64,000 nt of DNA from positions 1 through 64,000 of the forward strand of contig NZ_JAGDYL010000017.1 in the NCBI RefSeq assembly GCF_017565705.1, read 5' to 3'. The position numbers and the translations under genes are program-made. The notes under the pieces are model-generated. The model was not told where the DNA came from, ran no database searches, and saw nothing but the letters and a program-made list of their open reading frames with translations. The DNA comes from Leucobacter ruminantium (GTDB lineage: Bacteria; Actinomycetota; Actinomycetes; Actinomycetales; Microbacteriaceae). Below, piece after piece: positions 15,209 to 24,566 of this stretch; position 1 is the first letter of the stretch; each line of letters begins with the position of its first letter.

Positions 15209-17350
15209 ATGCCACTCATCGACGACGAGCAGGTGGTGCTCGACCTCACCGGCGCAGACCGGCACGAGGCGACCCGCAAGCTCGCGGAGCGCCTCGCCGC
15301 CACCGGCAGGTGCACCGACCTCGACCTCTTCCTGAACGACGTACGCGAGCGCGAGACCAAGATGGCTACCGGCCTGCCCGGAGGCATCGGCATCCCGCAC
15401 GCCCGCAGCGCCGCGATCACCGAGCCCTCGCTCGTGTTCGGCCGCATCGCAGACGGCATCGACTGGGGCGCCAAGGACGGCCCCGCGCACCTCGTCTTCC
15501 TCATCGCGGCGCCCGCCGACGGCGGCGACGCCCACATGCAGGTGCTGCCGCAGCTCGCCCGCGCGCTGATGCGCGAAGACTTCCGCGCGGCGCTGACCGA
15601 GGCGTCGACCCCCGCTGAGGTCGTGGCGATCGTCGGCGAGCACGTGCAGCTCGCCGAAGCGGCGAAGCCCGTGCCGGAGCCCGAGGCGGCGAAGCCCGCC
15701 GAAGCCGCGCCCTCGGCGGCGCAGGCGGATCCCGCACCAGAGGCGGCGCCCGCGGATCCCTCGCCCGCAACCGGCGACGCCTCGGCCGAAGCGCCCGCGG
15801 CGGCCGGAGGCCTGCGACTCGTCGGCGTGACCTCGTGCCCCACCGGCATCGCGCACACCTACATGGCTGCCGAGGCGCTGGAGAACGCCGCGAAGGCAGC
15901 CGGCCACACCATGCTGGTCGAGACGCAGGGCTCGGCGGGATCGACCCCGCTGACCGCGCAGCAGATCGCCGAGGCCGATGCCGTGATCTTCGCCCACGAC
16001 CTCGAGGTCAAGGAGCGCGGCCGCTTCGCAGGCAAGCCGACCGTCGACGTCGGGGTGAAGAAGGCGGTCTCGGACGCGCCCGAGCTCATCGCCCGAGCCG
16101 AGCGGCTCGCCGCGCAGTGGGCGGCCGATCCCTCGCGCGCCGAGGCGGCGGCCATCGAGACCGAGCCCGCATCCGAGGCCGAGTCCAAGGTCGGCGTCGG
16201 CACCAAGCTGCGGCAGTGGCTCATGACCGGCGTCTCTTACATGATCCCGTTCGTGGCCGCGGGCGGCATCCTCATCGCGCTGTCGTTCATGTTCGCGCAG
16301 ATCGCGCTCGGAGACGAGGGCGCCATCGAGGTCGTGAAGTACGGCCTCGCGGGCGACGACCAGTACAACCTCATGAACCACTTCAGCCCGCTGAGCCTCA
16401 CCTCGTGGGCCGGCCTGCTGTTCGTCATGGGGTCGACCACCTTCGGGTTCCTCGTGCCGATCCTCTCCGGCTACATCGCCTTCGCCATCGCGGATCGCCC
16501 CGGCCTCGTGCCCGGCATCGCGGGCGGCGCGATCGCCGTCGCCATGAACGCGGGCTTCCTCGGCGGCCTCGTCACCGGCCTGCTCGCGGGCTTCGTCGCC
16601 CGCTGGATCGCGAGCTGGAAGGTGCACAAGGGCGTGCGCGGCGTCATGCCCGTCGTCGTGATCCCGCTGCTGTCGACCTTCATCACCGCGGGTCTCTTCA
16701 TCACCCTGCTCGGTCGCCCCGTCGTCTGGCTCATGGAGGCCATGAACGCGGGCCTCAACGGCCTCACCGGCGGCGGCGTGCTCGTGCTCGGGCTGATCCT
16801 CGGCGGCATGATGGGCTTCGACCTCGGTGGTCCCGTGAACAAGGTGGCCTACGGCTTCGCCACCGCCGGCCTCTCGGCCGCGGCCGGCGTGAGCGACGCC
16901 CCGCAGCTCAAGATCATGGCGGCCGTCATGGCCGCGGGCATGGTCGCACCGCTCGCCCTCGCGCTCGCCACCGCCGTGCGCCCCAAGCTCTTCTCGCCGA
17001 TCGAGCGCGAGAACGGCAAGGCCGCGTGGCTGCTCGGCGCCTCGTTCATCTCCGAGGGCGCGATCCCGTTCGCCGCGGCCGACCCGATCCGCGTGCTCGT
17101 GTCGTCGATCATCGGCTCGGCGGTCACCGGCGGCCTCGCGATGTGGTTCGGCACGACGCTGATGGCGCCCCACGGCGGCATCTGGGTGCTGCCGCTCATC
17201 GGCCAGCCGCTGCTCTTCCTCGTCGCCCTCATCGCGGGCGTCGTCGTGATGGCCCTCATCGTCATCGCGCTGAAGTCGCTGGCGCAGCGCCGCGCGCTGG
17301 CCGCCGAAGCCGAGACCATCGCCCCCGACGCGGCAGTCGCCGCGCACTAG
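15209..17350 (+). CDS. fruA: PTS fructose transporter, fused EIIA-EIIB-EIIC
   Basis: Phosphorylates and imports fructose as fructose 1-phosphate. The 713 aa chain carries EIIA first (phosphorylated His64 in GIPHAR), then an Ala/Pro/Glu-rich linker (about residues 150-200), EIIB (phosphocysteine Cys210 in TSCPTGIAHTYM), and EIIC with about nine membrane segments from residue 335. The linker is where GATCCCTC octamers add Asp-Pro-Ser. ATG 15209 follows GAAAGGACCCGAC. It lies 59 bp after fruK and 33 bp before the HPr gene. Confidence 0.95.
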   Translation: MPLIDDEQVVLDLTGADRHEATRKLAERLAATGRCTDLDLFLNDVRERETKMATGLPGGIGIPHARSAAITEPSLVFGRIADGIDWGAKDGPAHLVFLIAAPADGGDAHMQVLPQLARALMREDFRAALTEASTPAEVVAIVGEHVQLAEAAKPVPEPEAAKPAEAAPSAAQADPAPEAAPADPSPATGDASAEAPAAAGGLRLVGVTSCPTGIAHTYMAAEALENAAKAAGHTMLVETQGSAGSTPLTAQQIAEADAVIFAHDLEVKERGRFAGKPTVDVGVKKAVSDAPELIARAERLAAQWAADPSRAEAAAIETEPASEAESKVGVGTKLRQWLMTGVSYMIPFVAAGGILIALSFMFAQIALGDEGAIEVVKYGLAGDDQYNLMNHFSPLSLTSWAGLLFVMGSTTFGFLVPILSGYIAFAIADRPGLVPGIAGGAIAVAMNAGFLGGLVTGLLAGFVARWIASWKVHKGVRGVMPVVVIPLLSTFITAGLFITLLGRPVVWLMEAMNAGLNGLTGGGVLVLGLILGGMMGFDLGGPVNKVAYGFATAGLSAAAGVSDAPQLKIMAAVMAAGMVAPLALALATAVRPKLFSPIERENGKAAWLLGASFISEGAIPFAAADPIRVLVSSIIGSAVTGGLAMWFGTTLMAPHGGIWVLPLIGQPLLFLVALIAGVVVMALIVIALKSLAQRRALAAEAETIAPDAAVAAH

Positions 17351-17383
17351 GATTCTGAGACAACCCCCAAGAAGGAGACACCC

Positions 17384-17650
17384 ATGGCTACTCGTACCGT
17401 CACCATCGCTTCCTCGGTCGGCCTGCACGCCCGCCCCGCCTCGCTGTTCGTCGAGGCCGTGGGCGAGTCGGGGCTCGACGTGCTCATCGCCCGCCCGGGC
17501 GAGGAGGGCGTGGATGCGGGCAGCATCCTCGGCGTCATGGCGCTCGGCGCCAAGCACGGGGAAGAGGTCGAGCTGACCGCCGAGGGCGACGGCGCCGACG
17601 CCGTGCTCGACCGCCTGGTCGAGCTGCTCGCCACGGATCTGGACGCCTGA
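17384..17650 (+). CDS. ptsH: PTS phosphocarrier protein HPr
   Basis: Carries phosphate from enzyme I to EIIA. The phosphorylated His15 lies in GLHARPAS, and Ser47 sits in the GSILGVMAL helix, at the position that is regulatory in Firmicutes; Actinobacteria usually lack HPr kinase, so regulation there is doubtful. The 88 aa length is standard. It has a strong ribosome site (AAGGAG) before ATG 17384. Its stop codon overlaps the enzyme I start by one base (TGATG). Confidence 0.95.
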   Translation: MATRTVTIASSVGLHARPASLFVEAVGESGLDVLIARPGEEGVDAGSILGVMALGAKHGEEVELTAEGDGADAVLDRLVELLATDLDA

Positions 17651-19374
17651 TGCGCACGGCCGGCGAGGCGACCGACGGCCCGGCGATCGGGTCGGAGGCG
17701 GAATCGCGGCTGCACGGCATCGGTGTGAGCCCGGGCACCGCCTACGGGCCGGTCGTGCAGGTCGCCGCGCCGGTCGAGCCTCCGCAGAACGAGGCGCCCG
17801 CCGCTGATCCGGCGCAGGCCGCCGAGCAGGCCGTCGCGGCCTTCATGCGGGTCGCAGGGGCGCTCGACGCCAAGGCGATCCACGTCGACGCGACCGCGCG
17901 CGATGTGCTCAAGGCGACCGCGATGATCGCGCGCGACCGGGCGTTGCACCGCGCCGTCGCGAAGCACCTCGCGGCGGGTCAGGGCCCGGCGACCTCGATC
18001 GTGCTCGCAGTCGACGACTTCGCGGCGCAGTTCGAGGCGCTCGGCGGCTACTTCGCCGAGCGCGTGACCGATCTGCGCGACGTCGGATCCCGCGCGATCG
18101 CCGAGGTGCTGGGCCTTCCGGTGCCGGGTGTTCCCGACTTCTCCGAGCCGAGTGTGATCGTCGCCGAAGACCTCGCCCCGGCCGAGACCGCGACGCTCGA
18201 CCGTTCGCTCGTGCTCGGGATCATCACCCGCGCGGGCGGACGTACGAGCCATACCGCGATCCTCGCGGCCCAGATGGGCATCCCGGCCGTCGTGCAGGTG
18301 CAGGGGGCAACGGGGATCCCTGTCGGCACCCCCGTGTCGCTCGATGGCGACAGCGGCGAGGTCGTGCTCGACCCCGACCCCGCAGCTGTCGAGGCGCAGC
18401 GCGAGCGCCGGGAACGGCTCGCCGCGGCGCTCTCGGCGCTCTCGGGTGCGGGACGCACCCGCGACGGCCACAGCGTCGCGCTGCTCGCCAACATCGGCGG
18501 CATCGAGGACGCGGAGCTCGCCGGGCCGCAGGATCTCGAGGGTGTCGGGCTCTTCCGCACCGAGTTCGTGTTCCTCTCGTCGGAGACGGCGCCGACCGTC
18601 GAGGAGCAGACCGAGATCTACCGCCGCGTGCTCGCACCCTTCGGCGATCGCCGAGTCGTCGTGCGCACGCTCGACGCGGGTGCGGACAAGCCGCTCGCCT
18701 TCGCCGACCTCGGGCCGGAGGAGAATCCGGCGCTCGGACGCAGGGGGCTCCGGCTGTCGCAGGCCCGCCCGGAACTGCTCGACGCGCAGCTCGAGGCGCT
18801 CGCCAACGCGGCCCGGGCCACCGGCGCCGACGTGCGCGTCATGGCGCCGATGGTCGCGACGACGGGAGAGGCGCGCTGGTTCGCGGAGCGCGTGGTCGCG
18901 GCCGGCCTGCCCAAGTCGGGTGTGATGATCGAGGTGCCCGCGGCGGCGCTGCGCGCGGAGCAGGTGCTGGGGGAGGTCGACTTCGGCAGCCTCGGCACCA
19001 ACGACCTGGCGCAGTACACGATGGCCGCAGATCGCATGGAGGGCGAGCTCTCGTCGCTGCTCGATCCGTGGCAGCCGGCCGTGCTCGACGTCATCGCGGC
19101 CGCTGCGCGCGGAGCCAAGGCTGCAGGCAAGCCTCTGGGCGTCTGCGGCGAATCGGCGGGCGACCCGCTGCTCGCCCTCGTGCTCGCCGGGCTCGGGATC
19201 ACGAGTCTCTCGATGGCTCCGAGCAAGGTGCCTTTCGTGCGTCTCGCGCTCGCGCACCACGACCTCGCCGATTGCGAGAGGCTCGCGGACCTGGCGCTCG
19301 CCGCTTCGTCGGCGGAGGCCGCTCGGCAGGCCGTGCTGAGCGGGGCCGCAGCGGAACTCGTCCAACTGCTGTGA
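17650..19374 (+). CDS. ptsI: PTS enzyme I (phosphoenolpyruvate-protein phosphotransferase)
   Basis: Uses phosphoenolpyruvate to phosphorylate HPr. The phosphohistidine is His201 in GGRTSHTAILAAQMGIPAVV, and the C-terminal PEP-binding barrel has LFRTEFVFL near residue 300 and the active-site Cys499 in GVCGESAGD. The 574 aa length fits. It is the last gene of the fructose operon, followed by a strong hairpin. With HPr and enzyme I encoded here, fructose may be the main PTS sugar of this organism (inference). Confidence 0.94.
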   Translation: MRTAGEATDGPAIGSEAESRLHGIGVSPGTAYGPVVQVAAPVEPPQNEAPAADPAQAAEQAVAAFMRVAGALDAKAIHVDATARDVLKATAMIARDRALHRAVAKHLAAGQGPATSIVLAVDDFAAQFEALGGYFAERVTDLRDVGSRAIAEVLGLPVPGVPDFSEPSVIVAEDLAPAETATLDRSLVLGIITRAGGRTSHTAILAAQMGIPAVVQVQGATGIPVGTPVSLDGDSGEVVLDPDPAAVEAQRERRERLAAALSALSGAGRTRDGHSVALLANIGGIEDAELAGPQDLEGVGLFRTEFVFLSSETAPTVEEQTEIYRRVLAPFGDRRVVVRTLDAGADKPLAFADLGPEENPALGRRGLRLSQARPELLDAQLEALANAARATGADVRVMAPMVATTGEARWFAERVVAAGLPKSGVMIEVPAAALRAEQVLGEVDFGSLGTNDLAQYTMAADRMEGELSSLLDPWQPAVLDVIAAAARGAKAAGKPLGVCGESAGDPLLALVLAGLGITSLSMAPSKVPFVRLALAHHDLADCERLADLALAASSAEAARQAVLSGAAAELVQLL

Positions 19375-19406
19375 GCCGGCTGCCGTAGCCGGCTGCCGAG
19401 AGCTGT

Positions 19407-19440
19407 GAAGGGCTCGGATCCTGGGGGATCCGAGCCCTTC
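19407..19440 (+). terminator. Hairpin terminator after ptsI
   Basis: GAAGGGCTCGGATCC and its exact complement form a perfect 15-bp stem with a TGGG loop, 33 bp after ptsI. There is no T tract, which is common for actinobacterial terminators. Confidence 0.75.
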
Positions 19441-19553
19441 CGGCGTTCCGTGTGCGTAATGACGGAAGGACGCTAGCGCCTGTGCCGCTCAGGAGGGGGA
19501 GGGGGCCTGGACTGTGGGTGTGAGCTGGACACGCCACGTGGGAGGATGAGGGG

Positions 19554-20507
19554 ATGGAGGAGGATCAGAGCGCAGACGGACAGGGATCCGGGCGCTACGC
19601 GCCCAGCCCATCCGGCGACCTGCACCTCGGCAATCTGCGCACCGCGTTGCTCGCCTGGCTCTTCGCCCGGTCGAGCGGTCGGCGCTTCCTCATGCGCATC
19701 GAGGATCTCGACCGGGCGCGCGACGCCGGGGCGGGGGCGCGGCAGCTCGAGGACCTCGTGCGGCTCGGCATCGACTGGGACGGCGATCCGGTGCTGCAGA
19801 GCGACCGCGGCGCCGATCACAAGGCGGCGATCGCCCGACTCGCGGAGGCGGGCCTCGTCTACGAGTGCAGCTGCACGAGGCGCGACATCCTCGCCGCGCC
19901 GAGCGCGCCCCACGCGCCTCCCGGCGCCTACCCGGGCACCTGCCGCGAGCTGAGCGAGACCGAGCGCGCGGCCGCCCGCGAGCGCATCGCTCCCCGCGAA
20001 CCCGCGCTGCGGCTCCGCGCGCCGGAAGGGGTGACGCAGCTCGCGTTCGATGACCTGCTGCTCGGGCCCACCGTGGGCGACATCGACGACTTCGTGCTGC
20101 GCCGCGGCGACGGCACCGTCGCCTACAACCTCGCCGTCGTCGTCGACGACGCCGCCATGGGTGTCGACCAGATCGTGCGGGGAGACGATCTCGCACCGTC
20201 GACGCCGCGCCAGATCCTGCTGCAGCGGCTGCTCGGCGTCCCATCGCCGCCCGAGGTCGAGTACGCGCACGTCCCGCTCGTGCTGGGGCCGACGGGCGCG
20301 AGGCTCGCGAAGCGCGACGGCGCGGTCACACTCTCCGAGCTGAGGGATCGCGGCGTCTCCGACGCCGAGGTGCTGAGCACGCTCGCCTCGTCACTCGGGC
20401 TCGCGGGGGCGGGAGAGCGCGTCACCGTCGAGCGATTGCTCGAGCGCTTCGATCCCGCCGCGCTGCCCCGGGAGCCGTGGGTCTGGGGCGGCGGGTCCGC
20501 TGATTGA
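19554..20507 (+). CDS. gluQ: Glutamyl-queuosine tRNA(Asp) synthetase
   Basis: A truncated glutamyl-tRNA-synthetase paralogue (317 aa, lacking the anticodon-binding domain) that in other bacteria attaches glutamate to queuosine in tRNA(Asp). The HIGH-like HLGN motif is near residue 25, the zinc-binding cysteines are in YECSCTR and YPGTCR, and the KMSKS-like segment is LAKRDG near residue 249. ATG 19554 follows GGAGGATGAGGGG. The stop codon lies inside the end of a REP-like element. Confidence 0.92.
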   Translation: MEEDQSADGQGSGRYAPSPSGDLHLGNLRTALLAWLFARSSGRRFLMRIEDLDRARDAGAGARQLEDLVRLGIDWDGDPVLQSDRGADHKAAIARLAEAGLVYECSCTRRDILAAPSAPHAPPGAYPGTCRELSETERAAARERIAPREPALRLRAPEGVTQLAFDDLLLGPTVGDIDDFVLRRGDGTVAYNLAVVVDDAAMGVDQIVRGDDLAPSTPRQILLQRLLGVPSPPEVEYAHVPLVLGPTGARLAKRDGAVTLSELRDRGVSDAEVLSTLASSLGLAGAGERVTVERLLERFDPAALPREPWVWGGGSAD

Positions 20508-20618
20508 TGCGGTTTCGACTCGGCTGCGCCTCGCTCAACCGGCGGTGGCGCCCGACCCGCTGTTGGGGCGAGCGGATGCCCCACCCGCTGATTGAGCGAG
20601 CGGAGCGAGTCGAAATCC
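20497..20618. repeat. Compound REP-like element overlapping the gluQ stop codon
   Basis: An outer end CCGCTGATTGA at 20497-20507 contains the gluQ TGA. It is followed by TTTCGACTCGGCTGCGCCTCG and CTCAACCGGCGG, then, after about 30 bp, by CCGCTGATTGAGCGAGCGG and GAGTCGAAA. It appears to be two partly overlapping copies of the family. Confidence 0.7.
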
Positions 20619-20621
20619 GAC

Positions 20622-20963
20622 CTACTTCTTCAGCGCGCGGATGATGCGGGCGAGCACGCGACCTGCGACCCACACGAAGGGGATGCCGACGGCCACGAGC
20701 GCGATCAGGTTCGGCTCGAATCGGGTGAAGCCGTCGCGGGTGACGTAGGCGCCCACGGGAATGGAGATGCCGCCTCCGCCTCCGCCGGATCCCTCGCCCT
20801 GCGCCTGATCCATGCCCGCATCGCCCTCACCTGCGCCGAAGCCGTAGGAGGTGCATGCCACGGGAATGATGGTCGTTCCGTCGACCTCGATCGGATCGCC
20901 GAAGGCGGAGTGGACGCCGACCTTCGTCACGGTGTCTGCGAGGTGCTTCGTCAGTTCAGCCAT
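20622..20963 (-). CDS. GerW/YtfJ-family protein
   Basis: A 113 aa protein of the GerW (YtfJ) family, first known from spore germination but widespread in non-sporulating Actinobacteria, where its function is unknown. The typical order is visible: an amphipathic N terminus, VFGDP-like SAFGDPIEVDG, IIPVACTSYGFGAGEG, a Gly-rich loop near residue 60, and a C-terminal hydrophobic segment (NLIALVAVGIPFVWVAG). ATG 20963 lies 7 nt after a TAGGGT -10 box (leaderless). Confidence 0.85.
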   Translation of the reverse strand: MAELTKHLADTVTKVGVHSAFGDPIEVDGTTIIPVACTSYGFGAGEGDAGMDQAQGEGSGGGGGGISIPVGAYVTRDGFTRFEPNLIALVAVGIPFVWVAGRVLARIIRALKK

Positions 20964-20986
20964 GCTCCCCACCCTAGCCGCTCGGG

Positions 20987-21793
20987 CTATTCCTCGACAG
21001 CCCCGTAGCGGCCGCGGCGCGGACTCGAGGGCTGCGGGCGCTTGGGCTCGATGTCGTCGCCGGAGGAGACGTGCTTGATGCGGCGGATCACCCAGGGCAC
21101 GAGGTGCTCCTTCGCCCACACGACGTCCTCCCTGCGGGCCTCGCGCCAGCTGCGCATCGGCAGCGGGGGCGGGTCGAGCGGGGTGAGATCGTTCGGCACG
21201 TTCAGCGCCTTGAGCGCCGCGCGCGCGATGGTGTGGTGCCCGAGCGCGTTGAGGTGGAGGCGGTCTCCCGCCCAGTAGCGGCCGTCCTGCAACTCCTCGA
21301 TGGCCCACTGGTCGACGACGATGCAGTCGTGCCGCTGCGCCACCTTGCGCACGTTCTCGTTGTAGATCGCGACCTTGCCGCGGATGGAGCGGAAGACGGG
21401 CTGGAAGTTCGTGTCGACGCCGGTGAACAGCATGATCGTCGCACCGCCCTCCGAGAGGCGCTCCACGATGCGCTCGAGCTGGGCGGCCACCTCGTCGGGG
21501 TCGGTGCCGGGGCGGATCACGTCGTTGCCGCCAGCGCACAGGCTGATCAGGTCGGGCCGCAGCTCGAGCGCCGCCTCGACCTGCTCCTCCGCGATCTGGC
21601 GGATCAGCTTGCCGCGCACAGCCAGGTTCGCGTAGGCGAACTCCTCGCTGTGCTCGGCGAGCACCTCGGCGAAGCGGTCGGCCCAGCCGCGCAGCCCGCC
21701 CGGGCTGTCGGCGTCGGGGTCGCCCACGCCCTCGGTGAACGAATCGCCCAGTGCGACGAATCGCGACCAGGGGAGCTCGATCGCCTCTGCCAT
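20987..21793 (-). CDS. SGNH/GDSL hydrolase
   Basis: A 268 aa serine esterase of the SGNH superfamily. The four blocks are visible: GDSFTEGVG (catalytic Ser) near residue 17, the conserved Gly block around NLAVRGK, GGND (Asn) near residue 88, and DRLHLN (Asp and His) near residue 180. No signal peptide is present, so it is probably cytoplasmic. It lies just upstream of gerW on the same strand. The C-terminal 30 residues are basic and Pro-rich. The substrate is unknown. Confidence 0.88.
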   Translation of the reverse strand: MAEAIELPWSRFVALGDSFTEGVGDPDADSPGGLRGWADRFAEVLAEHSEEFAYANLAVRGKLIRQIAEEQVEAALELRPDLISLCAGGNDVIRPGTDPDEVAAQLERIVERLSEGGATIMLFTGVDTNFQPVFRSIRGKVAIYNENVRKVAQRHDCIVVDQWAIEELQDGRYWAGDRLHLNALGHHTIARAALKALNVPNDLTPLDPPPLPMRSWREARREDVVWAKEHLVPWVIRRIKHVSSGDDIEPKRPQPSSPRRGRYGAVEE

Positions 21794-21878
21794 GTTCCCG
21801 CCCTTCTCATCGGTGACCCGTGACGGCCGGTCGCCCGGTGGCGCCCGCTGTCGGCGTCACCGGCTAGTCTAGAGCGTC

Positions 21879-23696
21879 GTGACAGATTCGGACCCCGGCC
21901 TTCATCTCCCAGGAACGAGTGCCGCCGAACATCTGCCCCCCGCCTATCCCGAGCGCGCCGCCCACGGCACGGCCCCGCGCCTGCGCGCCTGGCAGGAGGA
22001 GGCGATCCGGCTCTATCTCGACGAGAACCCGCGCGACTTCCTCGCCTCGGCGACCCCCGGTGCGGGCAAGACGACCTTCGCCCTCAGGCTCGCCGCGATC
22101 CTGCGCTCGAACCGCACCGTGTCGCAGATCATCGTCGTCGCCCCGACCGAGCATCTGAAGACGCAGTGGGCCGATGCCGCCGCGCGCGCCGGCATCAGGC
22201 TCAACCCCAACTACTCCAACGGCGATGGCCTCGGCTACGGCAGGCACTTCCACGGCGTCGCGGTCACCTACGCGCAGATCGCGATGAAGCCCGTGCAGCA
22301 CCGCCTGCTCACCGAGAGCGCGGACACCCTCGTGATCCTCGACGAGGTGCACCACGGCGGCGACGCGCTCAGCTGGGGCGACGCCATCCGAGAAGCGTAC
22401 GGCAGCGCCAAACGCCGCCTCTCGCTCACGGGCACGCCGTTCCGCTCCGACGACGCCCCGATCCCGTTCGTGCAATACGCACCGCAGGGCGACGGCTCGC
22501 GCGTCTCCCTCACCGACTACGACTACGGTTACGGGCGCGCGCTCGCCGACGGCATCGTGCGCCCCGTGATCTTCATGGTCTACGCGGGCAAGATGCGCTG
22601 GCAGACCTCGGCCGGAGAGGAGATGGAGGCGGCCCTCGGGGAGGGCAACACCAAGGACATCACCTCGCAGGCCTGGCGCACGGCGCTCGATCCCTCGGGA
22701 GAGTGGATCGCGAAGGTGCTGCGAGCGGCGGATCGCAGGCTGAGCGAGGTGCGGCAGCAGATCCCCGACGCGGGCGGCCTCGTCATCGCCACCGACCACG
22801 CGGCCGCGAAATCGTATGCGAAGCAACTGCGCGAGATCACGGGGGAGGAGGTCGCGCTGATCCTCTCGGACGACAGCACGGCCTCCGAGCAGATCGACGA
22901 GTTCTCGATGGGTGCGAAGAAGACGCTGCGCTGGATGGTGGCGGTGCGCATGGTGTCCGAGGGCGTCGACGTGCCCCGTCTCGCCGTGGGCGTGTACGCG
23001 ACGAGCTCGTCGACCCCCCTGTTCTTCGCGCAGGCGATCGGCCGCTTCGTGCGCTCCCGCCGCCGCGGCGAGGTCGCCTCCGTGTTCATCCCGAACGTGC
23101 CCGCCCTCATGCAGCTCGCCGCCGAGCTCGAGAAGGAGCGCAACCACGTGCTCGAGGGGCCGAAGAGCGCCGAGGAGATGTGGGACGCCGAGGCCGCGCT
23201 CATGGCCGAGGCCGAGCGCGAGGATAGAGCCTCCAACGAGCTCGAGGAGGCCGAGTTCAAGTACCAGGCCCTCGCCTCCGACGCGCACTTCGATCGCGCC
23301 GTGTTCGACGGCGCCGAGTTCGGCGGCTACGCGGAGGTGGAGAGCGAGGAAGAGCTCGACTTCCTCGGTTTCCCCGGCCTGCTCGAACCGCAGGAGGTGA
23401 AGGCCCTGCTGCAGCAGCGGCAGGCGCGGCAGGCCAGGCGCAGCGCGACCAGACAGGGCCTGCTCGAGCACCCGCCGGAGCGGGCGGAAGCACCCGAGGC
23501 GCTGCACCGCACGCTCGGCGAGCAGCGCAAACTGCTGAACTCGCTCGTCGGCATGTACTCCAAGGTCTCGGGAGAGCCGCACAAGGACATCCACACCGAG
23601 CTGCGCCGCGTGTGCGGCGGGCCGGCCGTGGCCCAGGCCTCCGTCACCCAGCTGCAGAAGCGCATCGACCTCCTGCGACGACGCCTGCGGCCGTAG
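21879..23696 (+). CDS. SF2 DEAD/DEAH-box helicase
   Basis: A 605 aa superfamily 2 helicase. Visible motifs are Walker A ATPGAGKT near residue 59, the DEVH box (LVILDEVHHGG) near residue 150, motif III LTGTPFRSD near residue 188, and motif VI QAIGRFVRSRRR near residue 385. The C-terminal third is charged and likely coiled-coil. GTG 21879 follows TAGTCT with an 8-nt gap, suggesting a very short or absent leader. It is divergent from the SGNH gene. The nucleic-acid substrate is not known. Confidence 0.9.
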   Translation: MTDSDPGLHLPGTSAAEHLPPAYPERAAHGTAPRLRAWQEEAIRLYLDENPRDFLASATPGAGKTTFALRLAAILRSNRTVSQIIVVAPTEHLKTQWADAAARAGIRLNPNYSNGDGLGYGRHFHGVAVTYAQIAMKPVQHRLLTESADTLVILDEVHHGGDALSWGDAIREAYGSAKRRLSLTGTPFRSDDAPIPFVQYAPQGDGSRVSLTDYDYGYGRALADGIVRPVIFMVYAGKMRWQTSAGEEMEAALGEGNTKDITSQAWRTALDPSGEWIAKVLRAADRRLSEVRQQIPDAGGLVIATDHAAAKSYAKQLREITGEEVALILSDDSTASEQIDEFSMGAKKTLRWMVAVRMVSEGVDVPRLAVGVYATSSSTPLFFAQAIGRFVRSRRRGEVASVFIPNVPALMQLAAELEKERNHVLEGPKSAEEMWDAEAALMAEAEREDRASNELEEAEFKYQALASDAHFDRAVFDGAEFGGYAEVESEEELDFLGFPGLLEPQEVKALLQQRQARQARRSATRQGLLEHPPERAEAPEALHRTLGEQRKLLNSLVGMYSKVSGEPHKDIHTELRRVCGGPAVAQASVTQLQKRIDLLRRRLRP

Positions 23697-23740
23697 GAGC
23701 GCTCCGATCCGTCGCCGGGACCGGTATCTAGACTGTCACC

Positions 23741-24238
23741 GTGGCGAAGAAGAAGCAGGGCGAGGGATCCACCCCGGCGACGGCGGCGCTGACGAAGGCG
23801 GGGATCCCTTTCGAGATACGCGCCTATGCGCACGACCCGCACGAGACGGATTTCGGGGGAGAGGCCGCCGCGGCGCTCGGGGTCGAACCCGAGCGCGTGT
23901 TCAAGACGCTGCTCGCGGAGGTCGACGGTGAGCTCGTCTTCGGCATCGTGCCGGTCGCGGGCAGGCTCGACCTCAAGGCGCTCGCCGCAGCCCTCGGCGG
24001 GAAGCGCGCCGTCATGGCCGATCCCGCGGTCGCAGAGCGCAAGACCGGTTACGTGGTCGGCGGTATCAGCCCCCTCGGTCAGCGCGCGCGGCTGCGCACG
24101 GTGCTCGACTCGTCCGCCGAGGGTTTCACCACCGTGCTCGTGTCGGGCGGTCGGCGCGGTCTCGATATCGAGCTGGCTCCTGCCGACCTGGTCCGGGCGA
24201 CCGGGGCGCTTCTCGCCCCGATCGGGCGCGCAGGATGA
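23741..24238 (+). CDS. ybaK: Cys-tRNA(Pro)/Cys-tRNA(Cys) deacylase, YbaK type
   Basis: Trans-acting editing enzyme that hydrolyses mischarged tRNA, probably Cys-tRNA(Pro). The 165 aa protein shows the YbaK/ProX order: TPATAALTKAGIPFEIRAY, then ERVFKTLLAEVDGE, a conserved LDLKALAAALGGK segment, and GYVVGGISPLGQ near residue 105. GTG 23741 lies 6 nt after the -10 box TAGACT, so the mRNA is probably leaderless. The N-terminal GEGS comes from a GAGGGATC octamer. Confidence 0.9.
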   Translation: MAKKKQGEGSTPATAALTKAGIPFEIRAYAHDPHETDFGGEAAAALGVEPERVFKTLLAEVDGELVFGIVPVAGRLDLKALAAALGGKRAVMADPAVAERKTGYVVGGISPLGQRARLRTVLDSSAEGFTTVLVSGGRRGLDIELAPADLVRATGALLAPIGRAG

Positions 24239-24282
24239 TGCCGGGGCCGCGCTGTGAGCGGCCTCTCGCGGAAGGGGTCGCG

Positions 24283-24315
24283 TTCGGGGGATATTCGGCC
24301 GTTAATACCCCCGAA
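24283..24315 (+). terminator. Hairpin downstream of ybaK
   Basis: TTCGGGGGATATT and AATACCCCCGAA form a long inverted repeat with one bulged base and a short loop, 45 bp after ybaK. No T tract follows. A terminator is the simplest reading. Confidence 0.5.
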
Positions 24316-24467
24316 TGCGCCCCCTCGCGTGAGCCGAGGGTCGCTCCTGAGGATGAAGCGCACCCCGAGCCCGGTGCGACGCGCCCGGCGAATCGGCCGC
24401 GATTCGTGCGGTGGCGGGATCCGTGCTAACTTATTCTCTGTTCGGCCGATGAAGGTCCGGATGGTTC

Positions 24468-24553
24468 GCGCGGGTGGCGGAATTGGCAGACGCGCTAGCT
24501 TGAGGTGCTAGTGCCCGTATTAGGGCGTGGGGGTTCAAGTCCCCCCTCGCGCA
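24468..24553 (+). tRNA. tRNA-Leu (GAG anticodon)
   Basis: An 86-nt class II tRNA. The acceptor stem GCGCGGG pairs with CTCGCGC, with A73 at 24553. The anticodon stem CTAGC/GCTAG holds loop TTGAGGT (anticodon GAG), a long variable arm follows (TGCCCGTATTAGGGCG), and the T-arm is GGGGGTTCAAGTCCCCC. CCA is not encoded. A TAACTT -10-like box lies about 40 bp upstream. Confidence 0.95.
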
Positions 24554-24566
24554 CGCGAATCGAATG

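Noticed and set aside
14696..17557. A 953-codon open frame on the minus strand across the fructose operon
   Set aside because: It is the antisense shadow of fruK and the PTS genes; the translation is Arg/Gly/His-rich with no domain, as expected from high-GC antisense frames.
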